A model generated the notes under the pieces. It searched no databases, was not told the origin of the DNA, and saw only the letters and a list, made by a program, of their open reading frames with translations. Source: Actinostola sp. cb2023 (taxonomy: Eukaryota; Cnidaria; Anthozoa; Actiniaria; Actinostolidae). From it: DNA of 64,000 bases. A program made the position numbers and the translations under genes. Below, piece by piece: positions 42,282 to 54,400 of this stretch (the stretch's first letter is position 1; each line of letters begins with the position of its first letter). The stretch is taken from NCBI GenBank assembly GCA_033675265.1, contig JAUJYZ010000021.1, forward strand, positions 62,001 to 126,000, read 5' to 3'.

Positions 42282-44658
42282 GAAACAAGGGAACAAGCAA
42301 GCAAGCAAAGGAAACAAGCACGAGGAAGCGAGAAAGGAAGTCGGGGAGGAAAGTCAGTGAAGTACTTACGTTCATATTAGCGTAGACTATCATTTGTTTA
42401 CAATGCTGACATGATGTTTGTCGGTTGTCGCACTCGTTTAAGTGCTTGTCTACTTTTCTTCTTTCCAACGACTCCCCGCAGTTTTTGGGGCACGTTACAT
42501 CGTTCCACTGACAGCTATCCAGGTGTTTCTGTGAAGAACCATTAGTGATAAGATACACGTTTTATACTAACGACGCAACTATAAGCACAGGTACAAGAGG
42601 CCTTACGGTGCATCGTGAAAAAGGGCCTGACGAAAGCCAGTGCAAGCGCAAGGATAAACATTTTCCCATTTTCTTGTGTTTGCGCTCATGCTAGCGTATG
42701 CTTATCCTCGCGTTAATGTATGTGTTATAATTATGTGATATTACAGCAATATTTGCATACTCGAAAAACATCTATCATCATCATCATCATCAGATAATAT
42801 CACCATCATTAATCAGCACGCACTAGTATGATCCTAGTCGCCATTTCAAAGTTGATGTTCGCAGGGAATTATGGGACTGTATTAGGGGACGCTTGATTTT
42901 CAATTCGGCGACAAGTTTGACTAGTTATGTTTCAAAGGTTGCACTAAGTATAAGTGAGTTTAGCACACAATTAAGTTACACCGTGTTTTACAGTCGGTAA
43001 ATAGACAGTAATGACGTCCCCTCAAACACAATTCCACGCGAACACTGCTTGCCGAAATGACTGCACGAAGACCAATTAGCATGGCACCATTACGATTATC
43101 ATCGTATTCATCAACATCAGTACTAATTATAACTACAGCTGTGGAGATTACACGGTGCTCACCTTGTGTTCATTGAGTGGTCCTTTCCATACGCATCCCT
43201 TGTCATGGTGTCTGCAGCAAATATCCAGAGCTAAGATTTGACGATGGCAAGCGTTATCAGAGAAGATCTACAGACATGAATAGTCGCCATATCAGTCACT
43301 ACCATTACTAGCGTTTAATACAAGCTGAACGACCTTCTGCAGTGTAATGTATACACCTATTTCAAAAACGTTGGCATCTGAAATCTGAGACCGAGAAGGA
43401 TTGTGGGTATGAGAATTACTGGAATATGTCACGACCTTTAGGCGAAGACCTGCGTTGGCTTCGAGTCAGTTTTTAAGTCACAGATTCAGATTTCAGATGC
43501 CAACGTTTTTTTAAATAGGTGTATACGCTTGTGCGCTAAAGCCATTATAAAAGAGAAAATATAAACCGAATGATTCATATAAATGGGTCAAAGCAACACA
43601 TTTTAGCGGCTAGGGTTTCAAGCTCTTCTAAGCCGCGGCTTTAGTCGTTTTGACGCACTTATACCAGCGTCGTTAGTGACATTCCTAAGCTGTGTCTTAG
43701 TCAAGCCCAGGCTTATTATCTATCGTTTAAATGAGCCTAATGTCGCCTCGTTACACTAAGAAACCTGGCTTTTCTTACCTGATCATCGCATACTGCAAGA
43801 TTATCGAGTGGGCATCGAGGCCTTTTATTCCTGAGAATACACAAGAACGACCTTAGTAATAAGTCATATTGGGCTTATAGGCACTTTAACACAACAAGAA
43901 AAGACTTATACCCCGTTCACACCAAGGCTTAACATGGTTTAATTAAACCGGTTTAGAAGATTATCTACAAACACTACGCATCATTTGGCACAAAACTGCT
44001 GGTAAACTGTCCAGTATGTTGCTCAGTATAAATTCCAGGTAGTTTGAATCTTGTGAAATTAGATGCCCTCAAATTGTAGAAGCGAGAATAAACTCAGTTT
44101 AACTAAACAAGGTTTGGTGTGAATGGGGTATAAGTGAAAGTTTTTATTTAACGAGGGGCATGAGTTTTACCAAGAGACCATCAGGCCAATATACTATAGA
44201 ATATCTTATAATACAAACATCACTAAAACAAGATTTAATATAATCAAAGGCACCCGTTGTCCAACTAGTGGATTGCCCCCACCCCCTCTCTCTCCCCCCT
44301 AAAGGTGTGTCTGCGATGTACTTCAGCGGCAACGTAATGAAAGTTTACAGCCGAGTGAGTGTCATCCCAACAACTCGTAGAATACGAAATCCACGAGTTA
44401 TAAATTAAAATTAAAAATTAGACAAAACTAAAGAAATCTAAATTAAACTCATTACGGATTAACATAATCAATATATTGTTGTTCCAATAAGAATGTTCAA
44501 AGAATAGCAATGTACCTGAGTATTGGCTGAATACAAGTCTTACATACACGATGACCACAAGGAGTGACTTGTACAGGGTCCCGCAAGACTGTCAGACACA
44601 CGGGACACTCAAACGACTTGTCGACGGGAATTACAAACTTAGCCTCGTATCCTGGCAT
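36806..44658 (-). CDS. TRAF-family adaptor (RING, TRAF zinc fingers, MATH)
   Basis: Cytoplasmic adaptor and probable E3 ligase downstream of TNF-receptor or IL-1/Toll-type receptors. Eight exons: 44516-44658, 43779-43830, 43163-43267, 42370-42528, 41300-41377, 40599-40676, 37505-37897, 36806-37093; phases agree, 431 aa. Exons 1-2 encode a RING finger (CPVC, PCGHRVC, CPLDN); exons 3-6 encode TRAF-type zinc fingers with repeated C-x-W/C-x-HxxC patterns, for example CPKNCGESL and CTFAHTGCHFK; exon 7 starts a short coiled coil (KDQKQQLAHQRERIQLQKEH) and the MATH domain (FVWKISNF); exon 8 completes MATH. Length and order are typical of TRAFs; the exact paralogue was not assigned. Introns carry several minisatellites, a MITE and a nested intronless gene. 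Confidence 0.95.
37144..37411. repeat. 8-bp minisatellite (GGAAGGAG)n
   Basis: About 33 copies with two variants, in intron 7 of the TRAF gene, 50 bp upstream of the exon 8 acceptor on the minus strand. On the transcript it is a long CTTCCTCC polypyrimidine tract. Reading frames are artefacts. Confidence 0.95.
38154..38700. mobile_element. MITE of about 545 bp with 65-bp inverted repeats
   Basis: Arms 38155-38221 and 38631-38696 share TAAGTTACGTCACGCGTGAC, GTAAATCG and TCTAGACT blocks. Inner inverted blocks CAGACAGAAAAATCAAATCT also pair. TRAF intron 6. Confidence 0.8.
39058..39235. repeat. 14-bp minisatellite (TGTAGGTCGGTTAG)n
   Basis: About 12 slightly diverged copies in TRAF intron 6, directly downstream of the nested gene. 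Confidence 0.9.
39265..40002 (-). CDS. Intronless nested gene, unknown function
   Basis: A 245-residue uninterrupted frame inside TRAF intron 6 on the same strand. An in-frame TGA lies three codons before the ATG, which fixes the start. The N-terminus reads MPSVMQVSDWPAGKGLQGYD and KTTRYLMNILVVNKL; the rest is Ser/Asp/Pro-rich and probably disordered, with one amphipathic stretch (TLEDRIRRWMLSSIE). No signal peptide or membrane segment. I do not recognise the family. Normal-looking composition and length argue that it is a real, possibly retroposed or lineage-specific gene. Confidence 0.6.
   Translation of the reverse strand: MPSVMQVSDWPAGKGLQGYDKTTRYLMNILVVNKLYNMTSQQQNSQLMPSLIENNPFVIPAVFIGVADDSVTDQPEDGTSLNIGPSSLFNSPASETHLTPDSIFERHRRISSSSPRSFYGSRLCSTDWSLLTGSSDLKSKLVNGSNWSPSQLDHLPNDTLEDRIRRWMLSSIESENKTLDLPQRVRSVFGAIPVDDGRETNVDVGNGESNLEIPLGDDDCPMESQCDGMSFVQTRTTYDHPPNNI
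40150..40252. mobile_element. pogo/Tigger-type terminal fragment
   Basis: Contains repeated CTTCGTTATACCGAGGACTT units ending in GTTAAATCGAGGTTCCACTC, whose complement (GTGGAACCTCGATTTAACG) is typical of pogo/Tigger-type inverted repeats. Only one end was found. Confidence 0.5.
41560..42330. repeat. GCAA-type simple repeat with GGAAACGA interspersions
   Basis: About 770 bp of AAGCAAGC with periodic GGAAACGAG insertions, in TRAF intron 4. The very long Leu/Ala/Cys-rich and Lys/Gln-rich frames are artefacts. Confidence 0.95.
43349..43526. mobile_element. MITE, family A termini, different interior
   Basis: Ends TATACACCTATTTCAAAAAC and TTTAAATAGGTGTATAC match family A, but the inner arms are GGCATCTGAAATCTGAGA instead. 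It lies in TRAF intron 2. Confidence 0.8.
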
Positions 44659-45990
44659 TGTTAGAGTACTAGACTAACTCACTGCGTGATACCACAGACG
44701 ACCAGGTTAATCACCAATTAAAGAACAACACTATTCCAGTTATCAATAGTCAGTTCATTTATCCTTTCAAATGATTTAAAACTCTCGTCTGTAAATCTTT
44801 GGTGAAATGTTCAGAATCCAAAACACTCTGAATGTATATGCGTAAACAGAAAGCGTAAGTAGAGTTCGGTTCGTGTAGACTTGTGAGATGAAGAATAATC
44901 AGGACCACTGATCTCTTTGCTCGGTTCGTTTCTTGTAGGCGACTCACAGCTCTTCAATGCGCTCTTCGTACAGGTCAAACAATTTTGGCGTCCGTTTTTT
45001 TTAAGAGTAATTTCTGGAAATTCTAAGTTCTGAGAGACTGTAACACTGCAAGTACAAAGGTGTTTAGATACAATAGGCACGCCCTTAGTGATCGGTCCAC
45101 ACGTGTTGTGATGTCATCTAACCACTCCTTAAACCATTAAATGTAACAAACAAACAAACAAACAAGTATAAAATAAACGGCCGAGAGTTTTCGCAAAGTA
45201 TTTTCCTTCCACGCTTTTCACAAGAGCGATTCTACAGCGCTCGTGTTACGGGGCCTTAGCTTTATTAGTATCGTTATTTCTCAGTTGCATGGGCTGTTGA
45301 AGTAATATTAATTAAGAGAGTTGAATAAAAAACTGGGTCACGTCTGTTGTGCGATTCGAGTGTCTAGCTAGCCATTGAGCTAGCTGTGGGCGTAGCGTGA
45401 CAAAAACGGTTGCGTGACTAAACCACCTGTTGTGTTACGGGTAGTTACTTGCTACAATCATACAAGAGAACAATGTCGCTGTCCCACTGTATTTATTCTT
45501 TTAAGTTTATTTTCTCTAAAAATGAATATAGAAACAAGACTGAATAGACTTTTGTTCAGAGAGGAATAGAAACCAAATTAAAGACCAAATTAAAGACTTC
45601 GGTCAATGCGTTTTATAAGAAATTATTATTATTATTATTATTATACAATTGCCACGCCCATCCATCGAGAAAATGCTTGTAGTTTAGATTCTTTTATACA
45701 TCAAAAATAGAAAGTCAGTAGAGTGCAGACACTAAAACCGTGAAATAGTACAAAATATTTAGTGCTAAATAACACCAATGAAACAATAGAAAACAAAAGA
45801 CATTGCACTATTTAGTACTAATTAAAGTCAGCGCTGTTTCACGGTTTTAGTGTTTGCACTCTATTAATGTTATTATACCAAAGAAATTCGAAACCAAATG
45901 AATAGTAGTTTTGTATAGGAGTAAAATTATTTTATGTTATTTACATCTTTATATGAACTACTGTATAACTATTACAACAGGTTCAGAGTA
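44659..45990. other. Intergenic stretch between TRAF and TMEM231
   Basis: No convincing exon. It holds the TRAF upstream region, an ATT microsatellite near 45627 and the foldback element at 45716-45868. Confidence 0.5.
45716..45868. mobile_element. Foldback MITE, TAGAGTGCAGACACTAAAAC arms
   Basis: Outer arms TAGAGTGCAGACACTAAAAC and GTTTTAGTGTTTGCACTCTA, interior with ATAGAAAACAAAAG. It resembles the 35914 and 63597 elements in size, AGAGTG ends and interior. Confidence 0.75.
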
Positions 45991-46004
45991 GAATGTACGT
46001 TAGT

Positions 46005-46625
46005 CTTGGTGTTCCTTGTCTATGTGTATGGCTACGTTAGTCTTGGTGTTCCTTGTCTATGTGCATGGCTACGTTAGTCTTGGTGTTCCTTGTCTATGTG
46101 CATGGCTACGTTAGTCTTGGTGTTCCTTGTCTATGTGCATGGCTATGTTAGTCTTGGTGTTCCTTGTCTACTGTGTATGGCTACGTTAGTCTTGGTGTTC
46201 CTTGTCTATGTGCATGGCTACGTTAGTCTTGGTGTTCCTTGTCTATGTGCATGGCTACGTTAGTCTTGGTGTTCCTTGTCTATATGTATGGCTATGTTAG
46301 TCTTGGTGTTCCTTGTCTATGTGCATGGCTACGTTAGTCTTGGTGTTCCTTGTCTATGTGCATGGCTACGTTAGTCTTGGTGTTCCTTGTCTATGTGCAT
46401 GGCTACGTTAGTCTTGGTGTTCCTTGTCTATGTGCATGGCTACGTTAGTCTTGGTGTTCCTTGTCTATGTGCATGGCTACGTTAGTCTTGGTGTTCCTTG
46501 TCTATGTGCATGGCTACGTTAGTCTTGGTGTTCCTTGTCTATGTGCATGGCTACGTTAGTCTTGGTGTTCCTTGTCTATATGTATGGCTACGTTAGTCTT
46601 GGTGTTCCTTGTCTATGTGCATAGC
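46005..46625. repeat. 37-bp minisatellite seeded by the TMEM231 3' end
   Basis: About 17 copies of a 37-bp unit (TTAGTCTTGGTGTTCCTTGT...). The rightmost copy is the last coding segment of TMEM231 including its stop codon, so the array continues directly from coding sequence into the 3' flank. Confidence 0.95.
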
Positions 46626-49600
46626 TACTGTAGATACAATCTGTTCTTCAAAGATAAACCTCTTCACCCTGTCAAACACAAACAGGAATATGAACAGGAC
46701 TGACAGGTATTGAACCCAGGCCCACTTCAACATCTGCCAGAACCCTGGACGATAGCTTTACAGTGGTTAAGGCTGATGTTTCAACAAATGATGTCCACTG
46801 AATGTTAGCCACCTTGTCAATAATCTAAGCTAATCATTGAATGAAGGATACAATATAGTTTCTTCTGGGTAGTGAATAGTTCCTTTAATCACAAATGGCT
46901 GTCCAGATGCACGCCCTCCTGACCATACTGGATACCGGGACACATACTCAGTACTCACTGAAAGTATAAACACAGCAGATCTATTTAATAGACTTCTACA
47001 GCTATGCACAGTATTTACGCACAGTATGTTCGTTTGTTCAGTTATGATTCACTCACACACAAGTAGAGGCAGCAGCCTTGTCTGCATAAAGGTTCATGAA
47101 TTTGATACTCAACATTTCTACAACATTAAAAGAGGGGGACATTGAGGTTTGCGGTGTTGCACAATTTTTATTGCGGTGTTGCGGTGAAAAAAATTAAACA
47201 TTGCGGTGTTGCGGTGAAAAAAATTAAACATTGCGGTATTGCGGTGATCGTAAATCCTGTGGGATGCAGTGTTTGTGTTTCTAAACCTATGGTGTTCGGT
47301 GAAACGATATATTACTTGCGAAGTTGCGGTGTCAAACCCTTTTCAGAAAGGGTTTTCGTTTTGGTCAGTTTTCGGGTTTTGTTTGGTGATGCAGTGTTTT
47401 CGAAAAATGTTTGCGGTGTTGCGGTGTTCAGAATCCCCCCCCCCCCCCCCCCCCCCCCCCAATGTCCCCCTCTTAATAGTACTTTCAATTTACTTAATAC
47501 AATGAACTACTGGATTTGTTCTCACCATTTCTTTTAATGTAAGAGCTGAATATCTTAAACAGATCATAAGACTCAACTGATGTACTGGTGCTGTCTATGA
47601 CTGCCACCTACAAATAAAATAATTAAAAACTATTTGAATCAAGAACAGGATATGTTTTTGCTGTATCTAGTCAGGAGCAGGGTATGTTTTCACTGTACAG
47701 TATATCTAGTCTATAATAGGGTATCTTTTTTACAGCATTTAGCTTGAAACACGGTCTCAAAATTAGACATTCTAATCTATGGTCTGGAATAAGGTCAGGG
47801 TTTTACCCAAAAGTTATCAAACTACCCCTTCCGAGGTAGTAACACGTAAAGTGAAATACAGAAAACACAGTAAATATTGAAAACAATGCATGAATTAGGA
47901 CTATAATGTCACTCACATTGTCTTCAGGTTACTGTCCCAGAGCTTAAAATCCTTAACTTCATTGTAAGGCAAATTCCAATCCAAATAAAGTGAGATGTAC
48001 AGACATAGAGTAGCTTACTTACATTATAAATAGAATGTTTTCCTTTGTTAGGAAGAAGACTTGTCTGTCGTAGCTTTAATTCACCAACAGTACTGAACTC
48101 TGCACCAGCAATGGGGGAGTTATAATGAATGTAAGCCATTCCATCCATTTGCAATGATACATATTTCTGTGGTCAAAAAGTTCAAGCAGGAGTGAATTAT
48201 AAATAGCAGAGTGAAATAAATAAATGAATATGGATGATGAAAACTTTGTTTTAGTGTCAAAATCTTCCATCTTGCCACAGTGGCCTACTAATGATTATTG
48301 TAAGGAGAATAGCTCCCTAGAGCTTCTGTTGATCATTAATAGGGAGCTTAAGCAGCAGACGTTTTTGACAACGCAGACGGCGCGCGCACTGACGAATAAT
48401 GTTCGAAACGACCATTGACGTCCGTGACGGCAATCTACGACGTGAAAACAGGCGAAGTGCCGTTGTAGATTGCCATCATGAACGTCATCGGTCGTTTCAA
48501 ACATTATTTGTCAGTGTGTGCGTCTTCCGCGTTGTCAAAAGCGTCTGCTGCTTAAGCTCCCTACTAACATGTGATTACTTGCTACTTATTCATCTGGGTC
48601 CAGTTTACAGTGCAATGTGACGTACCGTGGCCACCCAATTAATTTTTATACAAGTTAGCCAATCAGACAGCGAGAATTTGTTTTGACAGATACATTTGCA
48701 CATGAACTCACTCACCGCAAAGATGTTTTTATTTCGTACTCTTTGCAACAATTCTCACTGTCTGATTGGCTAGCTTGTTAAAAAAAAAATTGGGTGGCCA
48801 CGGTCGGTCGCGTCGCGCTGTAACACTAACCCAGCGTTAAATTAAGATTTTTAAATCTTAAAAGCCTTGGTTAGCGCTAAATGCCTTTCAAACAACCAGA
48901 CCCTCATGTAAACTAGCAATAGTGTAAAGCTTTCATGAGGAAAATCAGAGGTGAAAATGTTTACCCAATTGAAGTACATGTACAATGGATAATGCTTCTA
49001 TCTTATTCTATATACTATTCCTCAGTCATTATGTACACTAGTCTATAGACATGCTGGAATTGCATTGTAGAAAGACAACATACTAACATGTAACTTGTAG
49101 TCAAAAAACATAATCACTTGAAGGGAGTATATAGCCTCAGTATCTTTCAATGGCAGTCTAATATCAAAGTGTAGGGTGTCGTACTTCCCATCGTGATTAG
49201 TGTCTTCCTCCCAAGACTGAAATAATAAATAACAAACCAAAGTAGGTAAAGAGAGTTAATTAAAACTAAAATGATGAATGGTTACCAAAGTATATCTCAG
49301 ATAGAGAAGTTTTCATATGAGTGGGAACCCTGTGGTACCATGACACTCAAATGGCTTCCTTTCTGAACCAATCAAAAAGCATGCATGCAGATGTATCTCA
49401 TCCAATCAAACTCATACCGTACCGTAACTTTCCCACTCATACAAAAACGCCTCTAATTCAGTCTAGTTGCTGTAAGCTATAACACCTTATGAGCAGAGCC
49501 CGTATGATTATGAAAAACTTACAGAATGTGCAGTGAAGGTCCCATGCCATAACCGTGATACTTTCTAGGATTACAAATGAGTCTGTGCCATGACCGTGTT

Positions 49601-50297
49601 ATGGTTTTTCAGTCATATAGAATCAGCTCAAGATTGTGTTATCACTTCCTGTTCCACATTTGCATAGCAACCATTGCTTAGTTGTAATCAATTAGACCAT
49701 ACATTTCTATAGCAACAGTTGCCATGGCAATGTAAAATATACAGAGTCACTAGAATGCATGGTTTAATCTCTGCAGTCTTCACATATGCCAAAGCTCTGC
49801 ATAGCAACGGTTGTCATGGGTAAGTGGCAGAACAATTTTGATATAAAACATTTTAAAAAACCTTTACGACTGGAATTCTTAGATTTTGTTGAAGAAGCTG
49901 GTTAAAATTCTGGAAAGTACTGTAAGCTAGATACGATCCTGGTATGTTTCCTTGTAGCACTACTAGCAGCTGATGCTTGTATTGAACGTCAGGCTGCTCT
50001 CGAAACGAGCTTTCCTTCATCCAAAAACCTTTAGAAAACAAAATAAAACACCTCTTATCACAGATATAATAGTTTGACAAGTGAGTGAAGGGATGAACAC
50101 AGTAAAAGATCCTCGTTAAACTGTGGATCCAAGTGTTTTAGAGTGTTTTCTAGCTTACCGTAAGTAACAAAAGCTATGATCAACGGAGGCAAGTACGTCA
50201 ACCATATGACAAAGAACTGAAAAAGAGTGGCTCCACTGCATACATGTGTACGATATTTCTGTAACACAGGATGTCTATGAACCTCGTACATAACCAT
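46593..50297 (-). CDS. TMEM231: TMEM231, ciliary transition zone membrane protein
   Basis: Component of the MKS/B9 complex that gates membrane proteins at the base of cilia. Seven exons: 50159-50297, 49862-50028, 49088-49216, 48023-48166, 47526-47607, 46852-46957, 46593-46755; phases agree, 309 aa (human about 316). The first membrane segment (LFQFFVIWLTYLPPLIIAFV) is in exon 1, and the second (YLSVLFIFLFVFDRV) in exon 7 after RPGFWQMLKWAWVQ, which matches the human FWEMVKFAWVQY motif. EEDTNHDGKYDTLHF in exon 3 is another strong family match. The last residues (AMHIDKEHQD) and the stop are encoded by the first unit of a 37-bp minisatellite. The start faces ADAT1, 464 bp away. Confidence 0.95.
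47127..47478. mobile_element. Element with AAGAGGGGGACATTG inverted ends
   Basis: Left end AGAGGGGGACATTGAGG and right end AATGTCCCCCTCTT are inverted. The interior has repeated TTGCGGTGTTGCGGTGAAAA units and a C run next to the right end. It lies within TMEM231 intron 5. Confidence 0.65.
48342..48569. mobile_element. MITE with TAGGGAGCTTAAGCAGCAGA ends
   Basis: Arms of about 75 bp are inverted (TAGGGAGCTTAAGCAGCAGA against TCTGCTGCTTAAGCTCCCTA), around a loop with a second palindrome. Nested in TMEM231 intron 3. Confidence 0.8.
48621..48806. mobile_element. MITE with CCGTGGCCACCCAATT ends
   Basis: Outer arms CCGTGGCCACCCAATTAA and TTGGGTGGCCACGG, inner arms AGCCAATCAGACAGCGAGAA and complement. 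TMEM231 intron 3. Confidence 0.75.
49304..49462. mobile_element. MITE with TTTTCATATGAGTGGGAA ends
   Basis: Diverged arms (AGTTTTCATATGAGTGGGAA and TTTCCCACTCATACAAAAAC). A related element is at about 61922-62118. TMEM231 intron 2. Confidence 0.5.
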
Positions 50298-50761
50298 CTC
50301 TGCGCAATGTGTGATAAAACTGCTACGATTTTATATTCATAAAGAAATAGATCTTGTCAAATGTTTTCCCGCTAAAAAATCATCAGAAAATTGTAAACTT
50401 TGAGCCTTCTGTATCTAGGTCAGCGTCCCAACGTTTTTGTGGGGGTAGGGGTAGTTAACTCAATTTGTTCACTTCACTGAGCTCCTAAATACCTAAAGCA
50501 TTTCCATATTACTTCTTGGAATATTTCTATGATGTATTTATATTTGATTGTTTGGGCTATTTTATTTAATCTTACAAACTCTAAATCTTTGCGCGTAGAT
50601 TATTATTTTATACATTTACCCCTCCCCACTGAAATACTTTTTATTTAGTATTCCCAGTCTTCCGCGGTTGATAATGCAAAGATGGCCGACAGAGGAGGAA
50701 GATTTGGATAACTTAAGATAAACAGACATTTTCTGTAGTTATACGAGTAGATATTTACACT
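50298..50761. promoter_or_regulatory. Shared divergent upstream region, TMEM231 / ADAT1
   Basis: 464 bp separate the two start codons. ATGGCCGAC near 50682 begins a short out-of-use frame and may be an upstream ATG in the ADAT1 leader. Promoter role inferred from position. Confidence 0.4.
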
Positions 50762-51382
50762 ATGGTATTGTGGCATGAAGACAGTGGTTTTGGTACAAAT
50801 ATTGCCAAGTCGTGTTGTAGTTTGTATTCAAGTATCGGCAAGAAAGGCAAGCCTCAAGGCAATGAATGGACACTGCTGTCCGCTGTAGTGCTGGTCATCC
50901 AACACGGTATGATATCGATATCAATCATGCGTATTTATAGGCTGTTAGGGTTACAGTTGATATTATTACTATTCTATTCATTACCGGGCAATTCCAGCTG
51001 ACAGTTACAAGACAGAAGTTGTTGCCATGGGAACTGGCTCAAAGTGCATAGGTCAAAGTAAAATGAGTGCAAAGGGTATGTATGTATGTACACACGTCAC
51101 CCAGAGATGTCAATAGTAGGAGGGGTAGTACAGTAACTCTCACTGTGCTATTGTGACCGCACCTTGCAATTACGGACAGTAGCTGGATGAATGCCTGGCC
51201 AGCTATTAAAAGTTACTGTGTTGACAACCGGCTGCACACACACCTACATATACATGTATGTGTAATGTTATTTGTTTTTAATATATTATATTGCCATCTT
51301 TGTAATCACTAGGTAATCATCATGCGCAATTGAAAATTCACCAATTGATTTTTGCGTTATATAAGTTAATAAATTATTATTA

Positions 51383-51437
<55 letters not shown>

Positions 51438-54400
51438 ATTACTATTAATTATTATTATTATTAATTATTACTAGGTGAAATTATAAATGACAGCCATGCT
51501 GAAATCATTGCAAGACGAGGGTTTTTAAGGTTACTATATATATATACCTATAATTCCTCAAAGGTCAACCTTAATTAATAGTCTTAATCAAGGGTTACCA
51601 CTGTTTACATTACTATGTGGCCACTCAAGATGAAAGTAGCGACTGGAAGTTTGCAATAGATTTCCATCAATCATAAACATCAAACCTAATAATGCAGACT
51701 TCTCTTTGATGTCCTAGCTACTACAACATATACAAACAAACTTGTATCTTCTGTCTCAGATGATCACATAGTAATGCGAACGGTTGATAAATTAGTGTGT
51801 ATTATTCAGACAAACAGCTACTTTCGTCTTGTCAGGCAGTGGTTATTCTGCCAGGGCGTCAGCTTCTACTGAAAACCCTGCTATTGTTTGTTCCCAGGTA
51901 CTTATACCAAGAGCTGATGAATGCCTATCAAGAAAAAAGTTCCATCTTTGATCTTTGTCACACTACCAACCTCTGTCAACTAAAAGATGGCATATCCTTC
52001 CATTTGTTCACTTCTCATACTCCATGTGAGTACACCAGTGCTATGAGGGTATCACAATATCCTGTATACTATACAGTATTCTCATACTCCATGTGAGTAC
52101 ACCAGTGCTATGAGGGTATCACAATATCCTGTATACTAATGCAGTATTCTTAAGTTAAACTCCTCACACAACTAGATCTGCAATGATCTGCAACGAAGGC
52201 CACGTGACCCTGCTTGAGGTGCGGGGTGCCACATTGCAAACCTTGTGAGGAACGACTGCTGACCAGCATGCCTCAACTTTTAACTTTGCCTAAATTACAT
52301 TCAGCCACATATAACCTTATTTTGAAATAAATATTTTGTAACCTTCAGGTGGTGATGCTTCCATTTTCCCCAAATCACATGATGACTGCCGAGAAACAAA
52401 TGAACAACAATACACATGCTCGTGTATGCAAGGAAGGTGTACATGTAAACAACTGAAAAGGAAGCATTCTTCTTCAGAAAGAAATCTCCAATCTAAGAAA
52501 CCATTCTTGGCAGATAGCGATAGTTGCACAGCGAGTGTACACTTCAATAAAGATACAGCAATGGATAAGGATGATTCTTCATGTGGAATTGCTTCAGAGA
52601 GGAATACAAAGGCCTCAGAATGTCTGTGCATGGTCAATAATGTCACCAATGGTAGTAGTAATGATAACGATTCAAAGGAACCCATGGGAACCTCTAGATA
52701 TTTCTGTCCTGTTAGCTGCAGAACTTCAGAAACTATGAACAGCAATCGTGACATTTATAGAACTGGTGCTAAATGTGTTTCTGGTGAACCCCAAGATCCC
52801 CAGGAACCAGGAACTGGCTACCACCATGTGGGTGTCCTAAGAACCAAGCCAGGGCGAGGTGACCCAACATTGTCCATGTCCTGTAGTGACAAAATAATGA
52901 AGTGGAATATCCTTGGTTTGCAAGGAGCTTTGTTGTCCCACTTTTTACTCAGTCCCATCTATCTTTCCTCTGTAGTAGTTGGGAAGTGTCCACACAGTGT
53001 GGATGCACTAGAAAGAGGTTTATATCGCAGGGCTTTAGATAAAATTACTGATGACAAACTACCTACAGGATTTAGAATTAATAGACCAAGAATAATCAAC
53101 ACCGAAGTAGAATTTATAGATAGCAAGCAGAATGTACAAGAACAAGTGGGAATGGATGTGAAAATATCACCATCATCTACAGGTAAGTACTGAATGTACT
53201 TGATTATGAGTGTCTCCATGGGAACTGAAGGAGAGAGGGGTACCTAGTGCATCTGTGTATGTATGTAATAATACAATGTACATAATAATATGTCAATAAT
53301 AATAATAATAATTTTATATGCATACAATAATATGTAATGTATACAATATTATTTTATTGTCTTCTCTACTGCATACATGCACACACAAATATTAATATCT
53401 TAATAGCCAACTTTTGATATATGCTTTACTTGTCGCACAAAAGTTTTGGAGCAATAAATCAATTCGGCTAATGCAATGTTTACATTCTTTACCCCAATTC
53501 AAAACCTTTGGGAATAAGAGCTTTTTGTTCCAAACATTTCCATGTCAATGGTCTATTGAAATCGAAATACAACAGACAAAGAACCGTATTCCCAAAAGAT
53601 CTGAATTGGGTACAACATTGTGTTAGCCGATTTGGTCTATCTCCAGGAAATAACGTTCAAAGATTTGTGATAAGGTAAAAGAACAAACAATAATATTTGT
53701 ATTTGATTATTCCCTGGAGCCTCACACTGAAACCATCCTCGGAAACCCAGGGGTGTATTCTATCGCTCGTTACTCGCTCCCAGAGAAATACCCCTGGGAA
53801 CGAAGTCTGTAGGAACTTGTTCTGGAAGTCAAAATCCAATATGGCAGCTGTCCTACAATAAATAATAATAATATTATTATTTAAACCAGAATATACTTGA
53901 TACTGATTGGTCGCCTTCCTAGGTCGACCAATCAGAAACGAGAGTAATTTTGACTTCTGGAACAAGTTCTAACAGACTTCGTTCCCAGGGGTATTTCTCT
54001 GGGAGCGAGTAATGAGCGACAGAATATACCCCTGGGTTCCCAAGGATGCACTGAAACCTGTGTGCATGACAAGTAGAACACATAGGAAGCACAATGCTTA
54101 AAAGTGACTCCATGACAAGTACCTTTACAATGTGACACTAAATGAATCTCACCAAAGTACAATGCTTAAAAGTGACTCATGACAAGTACCTTTACAATGT
54201 GACACTAAATGAATGTCTCACCATTTCCAAAGCTGATTGGCTAATAATGGTATTAAAAGTATATAAATTTCCACTTGGCTCCTGTAGTGCATATACTCTT
54301 GACCTGCTAAAAGGAGACGACTGCTTGTCTTACTAGTGTATGATGTTCCAGTAATATTATTATTGGTGACTGTTATGCATCTCTATCGCAGCAATAATAT

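Noticed and set aside
41443..42558. Leu/Ala/Cys-rich frames of up to 371 codons
   Set aside because: Translation of the GCAA repeat in TRAF intron 4; only 42370-42528 is a real exon.
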